This document shows, in pieces, positions 1 to 12,646 of a stretch of DNA of 35,681 nt. Each line of letters opens with the position of its first letter. Within the stretch, counting starts at the first letter, position 1. A program made the position numbers and the translations under genes. This stretch comes from Pigoraptor chileana (lineage: Eukaryota > Opisthokonta > Filasterea). Location: NCBI GenBank assembly GCA_943704495.1, contig CALSCR010000968.1, positions 1-35,681 on the forward strand. Reading direction: 5' to 3'. The notes beneath the pieces were generated by a model. That model had not been told where the DNA came from. It searched no databases and was given only the letters and a program-made list of their open reading frames with translations.

Positions 1-2235
1 CCCAACGCGCACCACCTTAATGCAGTGTGCGTTTACCGTTCTGTGTGAATCTGGGCATCTCCTGAGTTTTTCAAGCTTCGATGAGTTTGTATCCGACCGC
101 GCCTGCGAGGCAATGCATTTGGAGGGAGGCCCGTTGTGGCTGGATGTGCTTCGTCCCTCAATGGCAGATTTTGAGCAGCTGGGAGAGGTTGGTGATTACC
201 AATGTTGTCGCGAACACCGCAAATGCGTCGTCAAATTGTAATGTGTGCTCTCTACTGACATGATGACATGGTGTCATGGTGTCATGTGCAAGTTTTTTTT
301 TTCTTCGGAGGGGGGGGGGAGATCGGCGGCACTTTGACACACCTGCATCCCGTGTGAGTTCCTGCTTCATTTTTGTGAAAGTAAACATCTAACGTTGTTT
401 GCAGGTCTTTGATCTCCATCCGCTGACGATCGAAGATTGTCTCTCCGAGGATGGTCGCGAGCGCATGGGCTCGTATGAGGCCTACACGTTCGTCAAGCTG
501 CATGGCCTTCCCCAGGACCTGAGCGCCGCAGCCGAGGCCGCCGCTTTCACGTACCAGCGTGATAGCAGGGAGGATACCAGCAACGAGCTCGACGACGAGC
601 TCTCGCCGTTCAACAACGATGACATTGTGCGCGTGTCCACATCCACAGAGCGTCTTTTGGGGTCGGAGTCGTCGCGTCCCCGAGAACGGCGCTCGTCGCG
701 GCAGACGGAAGACGAGCGTGTGCGTTCGGCTACCATAAGTACGCCGTGGAACGAGGATCCATTCACCGACCCTGAAAGAAAAGCGTTTGATGAGTATCGT
801 TGGGGAGTGTATGGCGGCGACACGCTCGAGGGCTCGGAGGGGGAAACATGCCACATGCAGACGGTGTGTGCGATTGTGTTTCCGGGAATGGTGCTTACCA
901 CGCACATGCACCCGTGGTGGGCCTTCCCGCGCGTGCTCACGGAGACGGCACGCCGGTGGAAATCGGCCACCGCGGCCGGTGCTCACGTGAGGGCGGGCAG
1001 TCGGTTGACGCCGTCGCTGTTCCCGCGCTTTGTTGTTTACGCCGTGTTGTGGGACATGGTGGCTGCTTGCGAAAAGGTCATTCGGTGCGCCGAGATGTCA
1101 TGTGCCGTGCTGGCAGACACCACTGGCCTGCACGATTTTCTTGCGTCGGCGGGAATGAGCGGCGATGAGCGCCATGTGAGTACCCACCCCCTTCGCAAGG
1201 GCTGTTCTCCTCTGCGCGTATTCTTGTCGGTTTAGCTCTTTTCCGTCTACTCACTATGAATTTTAATATTTTGTTTTTGTGCACCTTCGGTGCTGCAGAC
1301 TCTATTGATGCGACTGTCAGCATGCTCGCGGCGGTCTATGCTTGTGTATCGTGAAATCGCGCGAAAAAGGGACATTGCGGCCGCACTAAAATCGCACTGG
1401 GGCGAGGGCACGGACATGTCGCGCCTCGGTGCAGCAGCGGGGGCGTCGGTGGGAACCGAGCGTTTCCAGAGGCAACCAGACCATCTCTTTGCGTTCGAGA
1501 CGCCCATCCCGGCGGCGGCGGGGACGTCACTCCCCCCGGATGAGCCGGTGTCTGCCGGCGCGCGCACGCCCAGCGACGAGACGCTATGGAGTCCCTTTCT
1601 CTACTTTCGCGGGCTACATGGCCAGCTTGTCGGGATGTCAAAGCGTCTCGAGGTCGTGCTGGATCAGGTGCGAGAGGCGCAGGGGACGTATCTCGCTTTG
1701 GTGGGTTCGGCTGTGTGGCAGTCTCTCGCATCGCTTGCATCGTGTTGGGTCAATCGCTCAATCCGCGCTGTGCCCCTACTCAAGGGCCTTACAGTACCTC
1801 TTTGAATTGAATCGGCCGTGCATCTCCTGAGGATGATAGTGCTTGTGGTCATTATGGCTGCATGCGTTACTTATGCATGTCGCCACGCAATGCCTCCCCT
1901 GTCTCTGCACTCAACCCTTCGTCTAACCCTAACCAACCCGCTCGCTGCCTTCTTTGCACTTTATTGTACATTAGGTGGACATTTCCATCTCCAAGCGCAT
2001 GGTGGAGGGCACCGTACAGATGAAACGGCTCACCCAGGTGGCAAGCATCACGGCCCCAATGTCTCTCGTTGTCGGCGTGTTTGGCATGAACGTCGTCATC
2101 CCGGGCCACTACAGTCTCGAAGAACGCACTTACACGCCCTTTATTATCATTTGTGCTATTCTCGTGTCGCTTGTGCTGTTGCAATTGCTGTTTCTCCGAA
2201 GAATGCGCAGACAACCGCCCCCGCGCCTGTCGTAG
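1..2235 (+). CDS. Alr1/Mnr2-like CorA-family Mg2+ transporter, 5' truncated by window edge
   Basis: Divalent-cation (probably Mg2+) channel/transporter of the CorA superfamily, in a membrane. Exons seen: about 26-187, 405-1175, 1299-1700 and 1975-2235 (stop TAG), all joining in phase 0. The first may begin at an acceptor ending at 25, but the frame is open back to base 2; the start codon lies outside the window. Exon 1 carries PLWLDVLRPS and exon 2 opens with VFDLHPLTIEDC, the standard CorA soluble-domain signature. IVFPGMVLTTHMHPWW follows, then a helical stretch (KRLEVVLDQVREAQGTYLAL). The last exon carries the GMN signature in GVFGMNVVIPG at the end of TM1, and TM2 (FIIICAILVSLVLLQLL). The GMN-V-x-PG form and order match fungal Alr1/Mnr2 rather than bacterial CorA or Mrs2. 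A long acidic/Ser/Arg-rich insertion (about 560-760) and a Pro/Ala-rich one (about 1400-1580) look disordered. Family certain; ion and membrane inferred. Confidence 0.9.
310..319 (+). repeat. poly-T/poly-G tract in intron 1 of the CorA gene
   Basis: The intron at 188-404 holds a T run (about 294-302) and a run of ten G (310-319). Just upstream, ATGGTGTC is directly repeated around 268-285. Low-complexity intronic DNA; no gene seen. Confidence 0.8.
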
Positions 2236-3213
2236 ACTATGGGCACAGTCGGCCGTGATAAAGTCTTCCCTTAATTGCCACACCAGAGTTGCAGTATGCA
2301 ACACAGTGCGATACTGCGCAGAGGTATTGAGTACTCTACCAAACAGATCCCTGATGTGTGTGTGCGTGTGTCGGTTCGAGGCAACTGTAAGGGCACAGTG
2401 CAAGTAGCGTGCTGATGTGTAATGTCGGAACTCAGCGAGGTATTAGTATCGGCAGCCAGTTAATTGACTCACTACAGCTGCGTTTCTCTGACAGCTGTTC
2501 CCTTAGGTCGGCAGGCAGTCAGTGCTGTCAGCTGACTCGGCCGAGTAAGGAATCAGTCAGCGCGGTCAATGCATGTGTTTTGGATAGTCACGATGTGTCT
2601 TCGAGTGAAAGTGATGAGTCGGTGTACCGCACCTGTCCAAGTCCTGTTCAGTTGTGTGCACGTCATGTATTAATCTATTCTAAATGCTGTGAGTTATTCA
2701 TTATAACTGACACAGAACTGAAAGTGGTGTAATTATCAAAAAACAAAGCAGAACCTTCTGGCAGCAACATCACGCAGTTGCTTATCGATTCCATGTTATT
2801 TAATGGACACAAAAAACCACTTATATTGGTCGGTGTTGATACTGCTTCACTCGTACTACAGGATAAAGTCGGTGCGACGTCAGGTTGCCAGCTGGGTAGG
2901 CCGAAAGACCCGCCGATCGGTGCGCTAGTCTAGCTCTGAGCATTTCAACTGGTGGGAAATCAATATAAAAAATCCCGAGACTGTCGTTTTCACGATTGCG
3001 CGAGGAGCACGTCGAAACTGACTGCAGTTTACTGTAACCTAAAGTTGAACAAGTGTGTGTAACAAAGAGTGTCGATGGCGCACTCCACGCTGGCCTCCCT
3101 TAGCTAGCCCAAAAGGTGCAAAACATTTAATAATATTGGAGCGTGGGAACAAATAATAGTAAGTTTCAGTTGAACGCGACAGCCCCATGGTACATGACAG
3201 CCACATTCCTCAG
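2236..3213. other. Convergent intergenic region between the CorA and alpha-2-macroglobulin genes
   Basis: No gene supported. The genes on both sides end here, so it should hold 3' UTRs and terminators. It contains one GTCGGCAG octamer (2507-2514) and the perfect 12-base palindrome ACTCGGCCGAGT (2535-2546 approx.). A 107-codon open frame at 2409-2732 has Ser/Cys-rich composition and no recognisable motif, and I treat it as chance. AT-rich stretches near 3120-3165 lie just past the alpha-2-macroglobulin stop and could be its 3' end, but no clear AATAAA is present. Confidence 0.6.
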
Positions 3214-6200
3214 TCACAGTGACCGGGGCGATATAGTGACCTTGAGGGGATCGCACCAATGCTTAGCCTCGTCCGTGTAATACAGATACGCCCGACTGGC
3301 GGCCCCTGTAAATGACCCCGGATGCACCGCCGTGGCATCAAATTTGACGCGGACAACGGCATTTGGATCAAGAGTGCGCCAATACAGCACGACCGCCCGT
3401 CCCGTGACCTCGAAATAAGACACCACCCGGGAGTCCACAAGCTCGCGCAGGCTATCGTGACGGGGCTCAAGGCCGCTCGGAAGCCCCACAATCGCAATGG
3501 TCATTGGCGCGCGCGTGGCCTCTGTGTTAACGACGGTGGCCACAACATCCACCGAGTCGCCCTGTTGCAGCGACTCCGCGGATAGAGTTGTGTTGAGAGT
3601 GATCCGCGCGCTCGCACTTGTCGCCGGTCGCGGAGACGTAAATTGCGACATGGCCGCCACAATGACCGATGGGCCCTTGGTCGTCTGGTCCACTTTTACG
3701 TGCACCTCGTGGGATCCAGGCGCCGACAGTTGCCGCGCTATTTCAAGGTTTTCTAAGGTGCGAGTGTCGAACACGACGGGCTCAGTGGCACCCGCGGCAT
3801 ACGCCTGCGTGCCCAGGAGCTGTCGGTCGACAAAGACACTGACGTTACCGCCGGCGTCGGCAAGCCCCTTCTTGACAAGCGCCTCCTCCTTGAATGTGAT
3901 GATGGCCTTGAGGGCCAGCACGGTCGCCTGCGTAGAGCCAAATCGTCCATCCTGGCAGTTCTTCCCAATAAACGCAATCGCACGGAAAGCGCTGTCTCCA
4001 AAGCGCTGAATGTTGCGAGACCACGCAATTGCAGCAAGTGACGTCGTTTCCACGACCAGCGCCTGACCGCCCGAGCCCGTAATGGACGACTGCGCCGCCA
4101 CGATTGATCCGTCCCGCTGCTGGAGGGCCGCAAGCCGCTCGGCTACCATGTCTGCCAGATCTGTCTGCTTGTTCAAGTACAGTATGGACGCGGCGAGAGC
4201 CATGAGATAACCATCGTTCCCACCCGTGCCAGCGTCTTTTGCAAGCGCAACATCTTCGGAGCGAAGGGGAATCCCTGCCTCACTCAGTGCCCACAGGATG
4301 TAGAGCCTAGAGAAGGGAGATTGAGATGCAGCCACACATAGAGAGGTACCGTGAGTGAAACGTGTGCAAATACACAAATTACGTAAGACAAACAACACAA
4401 TGTGCAAGGCAGGTGCAAACGAACGCACATTGGCCATTTAGCCAACCACAAATGAAGCATAATCGTAACAGCCGCGACACTCACGTGGTGAGCTGCGTTG
4501 TGGCGCCGCCAAACGAATCCAGCTTGGCTCCACTAAGGTTGAAGCCTCCCTTTGCATTACGCCGCGATTGCAGCCACTCGTGCGTGCGCCGCGTAAGCGC
4601 CGGGTCAACGTGCATGACCGCCTGCATCTCCAGAAACTGCATCAGCCCGTATGCACTCAGTGCTTCGTGCCCCGGTGCACGCCCAAACCATTCGAACCCG
4701 CCTTCCGTCGTCTCAAAGCCGACAAGACGCTGGTAGCCCTTGGTCAGCAGTTCGCGTGCCCGCTCCATCGCGGCGGCCGCACCTGGGGCAGCCGTGTTCA
4801 TAGCAAGAAAGCGCATCGCCATCACCATTGGATACGTGGTCGCACTTGTCTGCTCAAAACAGCCATAGGGCTCCTGAATCAGCGACTCCAGGGCGGACAT
4901 AATGTTGCCGACGGGCGAAGGAAAGAGCTGCACGCGCAGCCACGTGGCGCCGGGGAGGGCGTCCTTGGGCACAGTGACGCTGTAGTTGAGCCCTGTTTTG
5001 GTCAGCGTCGACGTAAATGAGGATGTTGGAAAGCCCACAGGAACGACATTTGTGGTGAGTGTCTGCGAATCCTTGAGGCGCAGTTCCTGGCTCGTTTTGG
5101 GAAGAGTCTCGCCCTGGAAGACGAGCTGGCGTTCACCAAATATGGCAGGGGTCGTCACACCAAATCCTGGAATGGGAATGGAGAGCGCCTGGAGGACGAC
5201 AGCATTCCCACGGGGACCAACAAAGGCAGTCTGGGGCGCACCCAAATCGGCGCCGGATCCGTCGAGCCGTGCCCTGACGATGACCTCGACGGCCTTCTCG
5301 GCGCGGTTAAGCACGGCAATCGGCATCTGCAGCTCATCACCCAGCGTCAGCTCTGAAGGAATGCGCGACTCGACTGCAAACACCTTTCTTGCCGGGAGAA
5401 GCACGCTGTCGCTCGCACCAACGCCGCCGTCAAAGGCAACCGCATCGACCACAACACGGTACTCGGTCACAAGGTCCGACAGCGAAAAGCGCGCGACGGC
5501 CTCGCCCGTGGTCGCAGACGTTGTCAGTGTGTCCACCCAGTACACTGTCTCCGTAAAGTCAGAGCGCTCGTCGGGGCGCCATCCGGGGCGGAGTGCGTGC
5601 GCGTATTCGCGAACAAACACCGCCCCGGGAATCATGTCGTACTGCGGCCTGTAGACACGGCGATGCCCGGCAATAAGTCCCATCGGCTGCACTTCGTCTG
5701 CCGCGACCTTTCCCATCGGAGCATTCCAGTCGACAATCTCAGCTTCAGGAGCATCTCCCGCAACGCCCTCAGCGCCCACGCCGACACCGTCATCGACCCG
5801 CACATTCATCCGATCGTCCATCCGATCGTCCATATGATTGCCCATGCCCACATCTGCGGCCATGTCACCCGCGGCCATGTCACCCGCGGCCATGTCACCG
5901 TCAACAGCATTGGCGAACATCACCGGTTCCGGGGCGGCGGGGGGAGGGCCGCCGGCCTCGGGCGCCATCTCTGCTCCAAGGGCCGCAAGTTGCACCATGT
6001 CACCACGTGCGACGTTCCCTTCTTCGTTGACCATCGCCATTGCCATTGGCATCGCGCGGAACATTTTAGGTCGAATCAGCCGCTCCTGTTTGCGAGTGCG
6101 ATGGAGGGAGGTGAGAGCGATCAGGACGGTGGCACATTCGGCGCAGCATTAACAATGCCGCAACAGAAGAACAAGCAATGCCAGGATTGACAGCGAGAGC

Positions 6201-9198
6201 AGTGCGCCGTGTGCAGCAAATACTCACCCCCTTGAAAACAGCCAACATGCGCTGATCCGCCGCGCCGCGCTGTCCCTCAATGCGGTCCGGATCCACATAC
6301 ACCCACCGCCGCCAGCCCTGCGTCCCGAGCAGTAGGTCAATGTTCAGCGCGCACCCCTCTTCCGTTCCCGTCAGTCTGTCCTCACACATGTACGCCGCGG
6401 GGTCGTCGAGAGCGCTGACCTCATCCTCAAACAGCGCCATGGCGGGGAGGCGGGGTGGGCGCCGGCGTGGCTCAATGCGCGAAAGCACAGAGTCATCCGT
6501 GACGGTGATGCCCACGCGCGCGGCAATGGGCTTTCCAGTCGCCGCGTCTGTTGTCACCACTTTGAGGTCGACGCCACCACCAGGCACGTATTCAGGCGAG
6601 TCCGTCTCCACAGTCACATGCACGCGCGAGTGGGGCACGCGGTAGACGAGGCGCTCTGCAATGGGTTTGTTTGGCTTTGCGACGACTGTCACACGGAGAA
6701 CGCCCTCGAACGCGGCGCCGATGGGAAGCGAGAGCACAACATCCACCGGCTTGTTCACCTCACGAAGGCTCAGATCGACAAATCCGATTTCCTTCTCGCG
6801 GCGGTAGGCTGCAATTTTGTATTCGCCCACGTGGGTCCCACTGACGCGCAGCTATAATCGCGATGGAAATGAAATGCACCCCAGTACGAAGAGAAAGTTA
6901 AAAAAAGTGGGTGCAGAAAAGAATCGGAAATACACGCTGGCAGCAAATCAGAAATATCGGCACACACGCGCGGTGTGTGCGGTTAGCGTGTGGGTACACG
7001 AGCAGATTCAAACTACACATCCGCAACAACCACACTCCACGCACCGCAACACCCTCCCCGCTCGCATACGTCGTCTCCGTGGCAATCATGGCGATGCCGG
7101 AGTCCTTCACGTCCGGGAGCGGAAACGGGTTCACCACGCCAGCGGGTCGCGTGACCACGAGCGAGTACCACACGCCATCTTCGGGTACAAATCGCGCATA
7201 CGCTCTGCCCTCGTGGACGGCCTCGACGGGAACGACGGCTTGCTTCCGGGCGTCTTCACCCGTGGGAGCACGTGACCCTGTGGGATGCGCAACGACAATT
7301 CCTTCAAAGCTCACTGGCTCGCCACGAGCATCGCGCGCCTCGAAATAGATTCCGTTCAGCAGGCCCACAACAAGATCACCGCCCTGGATGCAGCATACAG
7401 AAGAGAGAGGGGGAGAATACAAATAGATATTACATGTGCCATGAGATTTCACAACGTGCAACAGGATAAGCCCTTAGCATAGGATGGGAATGGCGGTTTG
7501 TATCAATTGCACTGCAACAAACACACATCATGCAAAGCATCGAGTGCGCTACACATACACAACACACGCAACGTGCACGTACACATACACACACACGCTG
7601 GCAGGTATAGCTATGAACCACACATACACAGCAGCACATGGGGTGACTGCACACAACAGAGTGTCCAGACAAGCCGCACCTCTGGATACGAATTGATGAC
7701 GATTGCTGTGACAATGAGCGGAATTGTCTTTGTCGCCGATTCAACGACACCGCCGTCCGTCACAACCGCTGTCACACTGCCATCGTCAATCTCAATCTTC
7801 TCTGGGAGAACAAACGACGCGGTTGCCACCCCGGATTCATCGAGGATAACCACAGCCGCAGTTGCCATGGATACCGACCGCCCCTCAACACGGGCAGAGA
7901 AGGTCACCTCTGCGCCCACTGGTATGCCGCCCTCCGCCCGCGAAACCTAGAGGATGAGGGCACAGAATGCATGCATGATTTGCGTGTATGTGTGTTGTGA
8001 GTGTGAGTATGTGTGAGTGTGAGTATGTGTGAGTGCAGTGTGTGTGTGAGTGAGTGAGTGAGTGTGTATGTATGCGTGTTGAAATGTGTGAGTGAGTGTG
8101 AGTGAATGAGTGTGTGAGTGAGTGTGTGAATGTGTGAGTGTATGCGTGTGGGTGCATGTTGAGTGCACACGCGTATGGGTGACGAAATACTTTATACAAA
8201 TGAATTGAGCCATTGCAATGGGGAAGAGGATCGGGGTGGTGTTATGCCGTGCCATGTTTACGCAAAATCACCTTGAGTGTGGCAGTCACAGTCTCGCTCG
8301 GTCCGTAACCACGCTCACGGAACTCGAGGAGCAGACGCATGCGCGGACGGGAAACACGTTGAATATTGAACTTGCGCACGCCAGGGGGGAATCTTTTGCA
8401 GCCGACAGGTCGCGCGAGTGTGGAGGGAAGTGTGGCAGGCTGGGTTAAGATGCAGAGCAAAGAGAGTGCGAGGGACGCACACTCTATTCGCCACAGTGAG
8501 GCTGATTCAACTCACCCGTCACGCGCATGGGTGATGCGAACGGTATACTCGCCGCCGGCCGTGTCCTTCGGCAGACTCCACGTGTACAGCACCGTGCCGT
8601 TGGATGGAAGAACGCGCTCACTGTTAAGCACCTCGCCCGCAGGCCCCAGCACTTCAACGGTTGAGCCCACGTGCACATAGCCGACCCGGCTGTCGGTGTT
8701 GGAAAATGGGACTCGATCAAACGCACCCAACACAAACGCGCGCACATACAGGGTATCGCCGGGACGATATGTGGGCTTGTCCGTTGAGACGTGAGTGAGA
8801 TAGCGGGGAATGGAAAACATGCTCTTGCGCAGCACCTCCGGGTCGTCGCCAGGGGGCGGAAAGAAGGCATCATCCACAACCTCCTTCTTCAACCGCTCAA
8901 TTCCGAAAAGATCATTCCGATGTTCGCCACCAATTGCGGCTATTTCGACCGGCGCTGGAAGCTCCACGAACGCGGGCTCCACACCGCCGCCCTTGCCGCC
9001 CTCGCCACCGTCGTCCTCGCCGTCGTCCCTGCCGTGCATGTTGTTGTGCACGCTGTAGTGCTTGTTGTTGCTGTGCCCCGCCGGATCGAATCGACCCTCA
9101 TCGGTCATTGGGGACTGCGAGAGCACGGCCATTGCCACCATGTATCCTGCCAGGAGGACCGCAACGGCGCCTCCCACGCGCCGCGACGTTACGCGCAT
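3214..9198 (-). CDS. Alpha-2-macroglobulin-like thioester protein, membrane-anchored or secreted
   Basis: Broad-spectrum protease trap of the alpha-2-macroglobulin family, extracellular or surface-bound. Exons: 9198-8516, 8392-8272, 7946-7680, 7383-7045, 6851-6228, 6085-4485, 4306-3214; phases join and give about 1575 residues, a usual family length. A hydrophobic segment (about residues 8-27) is a signal anchor or signal peptide, followed by a Gly/Asp/Glu linker. MG domains follow: THVSTDKPTYRPGDTLYVRA opens MG1, FPPGVRKFNIQRVSRPRMR and VSRAEGGIPVGA lie in MG2-MG3, YRREKEIGFVDL in the middle, LLGTQGWRRWVY about 645. A repeat-rich Met/Ala/Asp segment (about 680-775) sits at the bait position. 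FTETVYWVDTL starts the MG7/ANA block. The thioester motif GCFEQ is intact with Cys about 1087, followed by an alpha-toroid TED region and a receptor-binding-like C-terminus. Head-to-head with CPOX. Family very secure; anchoring mode inferred. Confidence 0.93.
5807..5900 (-). repeat. Coding tandem repeats in the putative bait region of the alpha-2-macroglobulin
   Basis: Three 15-base units (5856-5900) encode an AAGDM-type repeat and two 12-base units (5807-5830) encode DDRM DDRM. They lie between the LGTQGWRRW block and the FTETVYW block, where the protease-sensitive bait region sits in this family. Confidence 0.85.
7983..8170. repeat. GTGA/GAGT-rich low-complexity tract in alpha-2-macroglobulin intron 2
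   Basis: The intron at 7947-8271 is mostly imperfect TGTG/AGTG/GAGT units on the plus strand (CA/CT-rich on the coding strand). Open frames across it are Thr/His/Ser repeats created by the microsatellite, not genes. Confidence 0.9.
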
Positions 9199-9778
9199 CT
9201 CGCTGATCCTTCTTGTTATGGTATGATTACAAAGTATTAGGGTTAGGCCTCGTCATTCAGATGAATCGAGTCTCTCCGTTTTCATTGATTGCCACGAGTG
9301 CACTACAGGAAGCAGTGACTCTTCTTTGCGAAGTTCGCAAGTCGATCGCGCGACTGGCGACGTGGCCACTCTGCAGGTTCTGTATCCGTCTCAGTGTCAC
9401 ACTGCACTGACTCTGTCTGCGAATTCAGTGGCCCGCGATCTTAATCGTCTGTCCTCAGCTGCACACTTGAGTGTGAATGCAGACTGACGGCCACGTCAGC
9501 TATTTTGGGGTAGAAGGCTCACGTGATGTCAAGGCCCGACCACGTGACTGGTCATGTTACACTATTGTCGCAATGGAGCACGTGACCTCGATTATTGACA
9601 CTCACAGGTTTGCTGCGAGATCCACGCAAGGCAATATAATCCGTATATGCACCTCACACTGCCGCGGCATCTGAGGGTAGGCATGAGGATCATGTCATTA
9701 AAAATATAAGCAAAGTGGTTTGCTGAAAGTGACAGCATTTAAGAGGCATCAATCTGCGCAAACGGAGCAACGGTCGAC
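9199..9778. promoter_or_regulatory. Divergent promoter region of alpha-2-macroglobulin and CPOX with three E-boxes
   Basis: The 580 bases between the two start codons hold no gene. Three CACGTG boxes fall within 65 bases: 9520-9525 (inside TCACGTGA, 9519-9526), 9541-9546 (CCACGTGAC) and 9579-9584 (GCACGTGAC). A telomere-like TTAGGGTTAGG lies near 9237-9248. E-box function is inferred from known bHLH-Zip binding preference. Confidence 0.6.
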
Positions 9779-12191
<2,413 letters not shown>

Positions 12192-12646
12192 TGCTCCGCC
12201 CGTAGGGGCGATGCACGACCACGTGCCGTGTGCCATACGCTTTTGATTGTGTGGAATGGCTGCAATACAATGGAATTCAACTGTCGCAGATTTTGATCCG
12301 GGTAAGACGCCTGCTAGTGTATGTTGTTGGGCCATCCGGACCCAAGCATTTGTGTATTTGCACAGCCCACCCAAGAACAGCGATGCTGCTATTCTGGTCC
12401 ATGAGCTAGTTTCATTCGTCAGTAACTGCTTGCGCGCGACCAGGCGAGACGGCGGAGAACACGGCGTCCACAGAGAAATGGCACGATCCCATATCCTGCG
12501 CGGCGATCGCCCGGCGGTCTGGCCGCTTGAAAGTGAGTGTGAATTCCCCCGATCCATACACGAGGTGTACTGCACAACAAGCGGCGGCGCCATTTGTTAC
12601 CATATGACCGCGTATGTGTACTAACAGCACTAACCATCGAATGACA
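12192..12646. other. Convergent intergenic region between CPOX and the subtilase
   Basis: A 455-base gap between two stop codons. Open frames run on both strands (plus 12247-12624; minus 12412-12630). The first plus-strand ATG inside the longer one is at 12256. Neither shows a family motif, and I do not call a gene. No clear AATAAA for either neighbour. Confidence 0.5.

Noticed and set aside
282-986. Long minus-strand open frame opposite the CorA exon 2
   Set aside because: Antisense shadow of a clearly conserved exon; it also runs through the poly-G/poly-T intron tract.
2409-2732. 107-codon open frame in the convergent intergenic gap
   Set aside because: No motif, no splice partners, Ser/Cys-rich chance-like composition, and it sits between two 3' ends.
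7885-8255. Open frames rich in Thr, His and Ser across the GAGT tract
   Set aside because: Products of microsatellite translation within an alpha-2-macroglobulin intron.
12247-12624. 125-codon plus-strand frame and overlapping minus-strand frames between CPOX and the subtilase
   Set aside because: No recognisable family on either strand. A possible intron (about 12300-12365) leads quickly to a stop. Left uncalled, though transcript data could change this.
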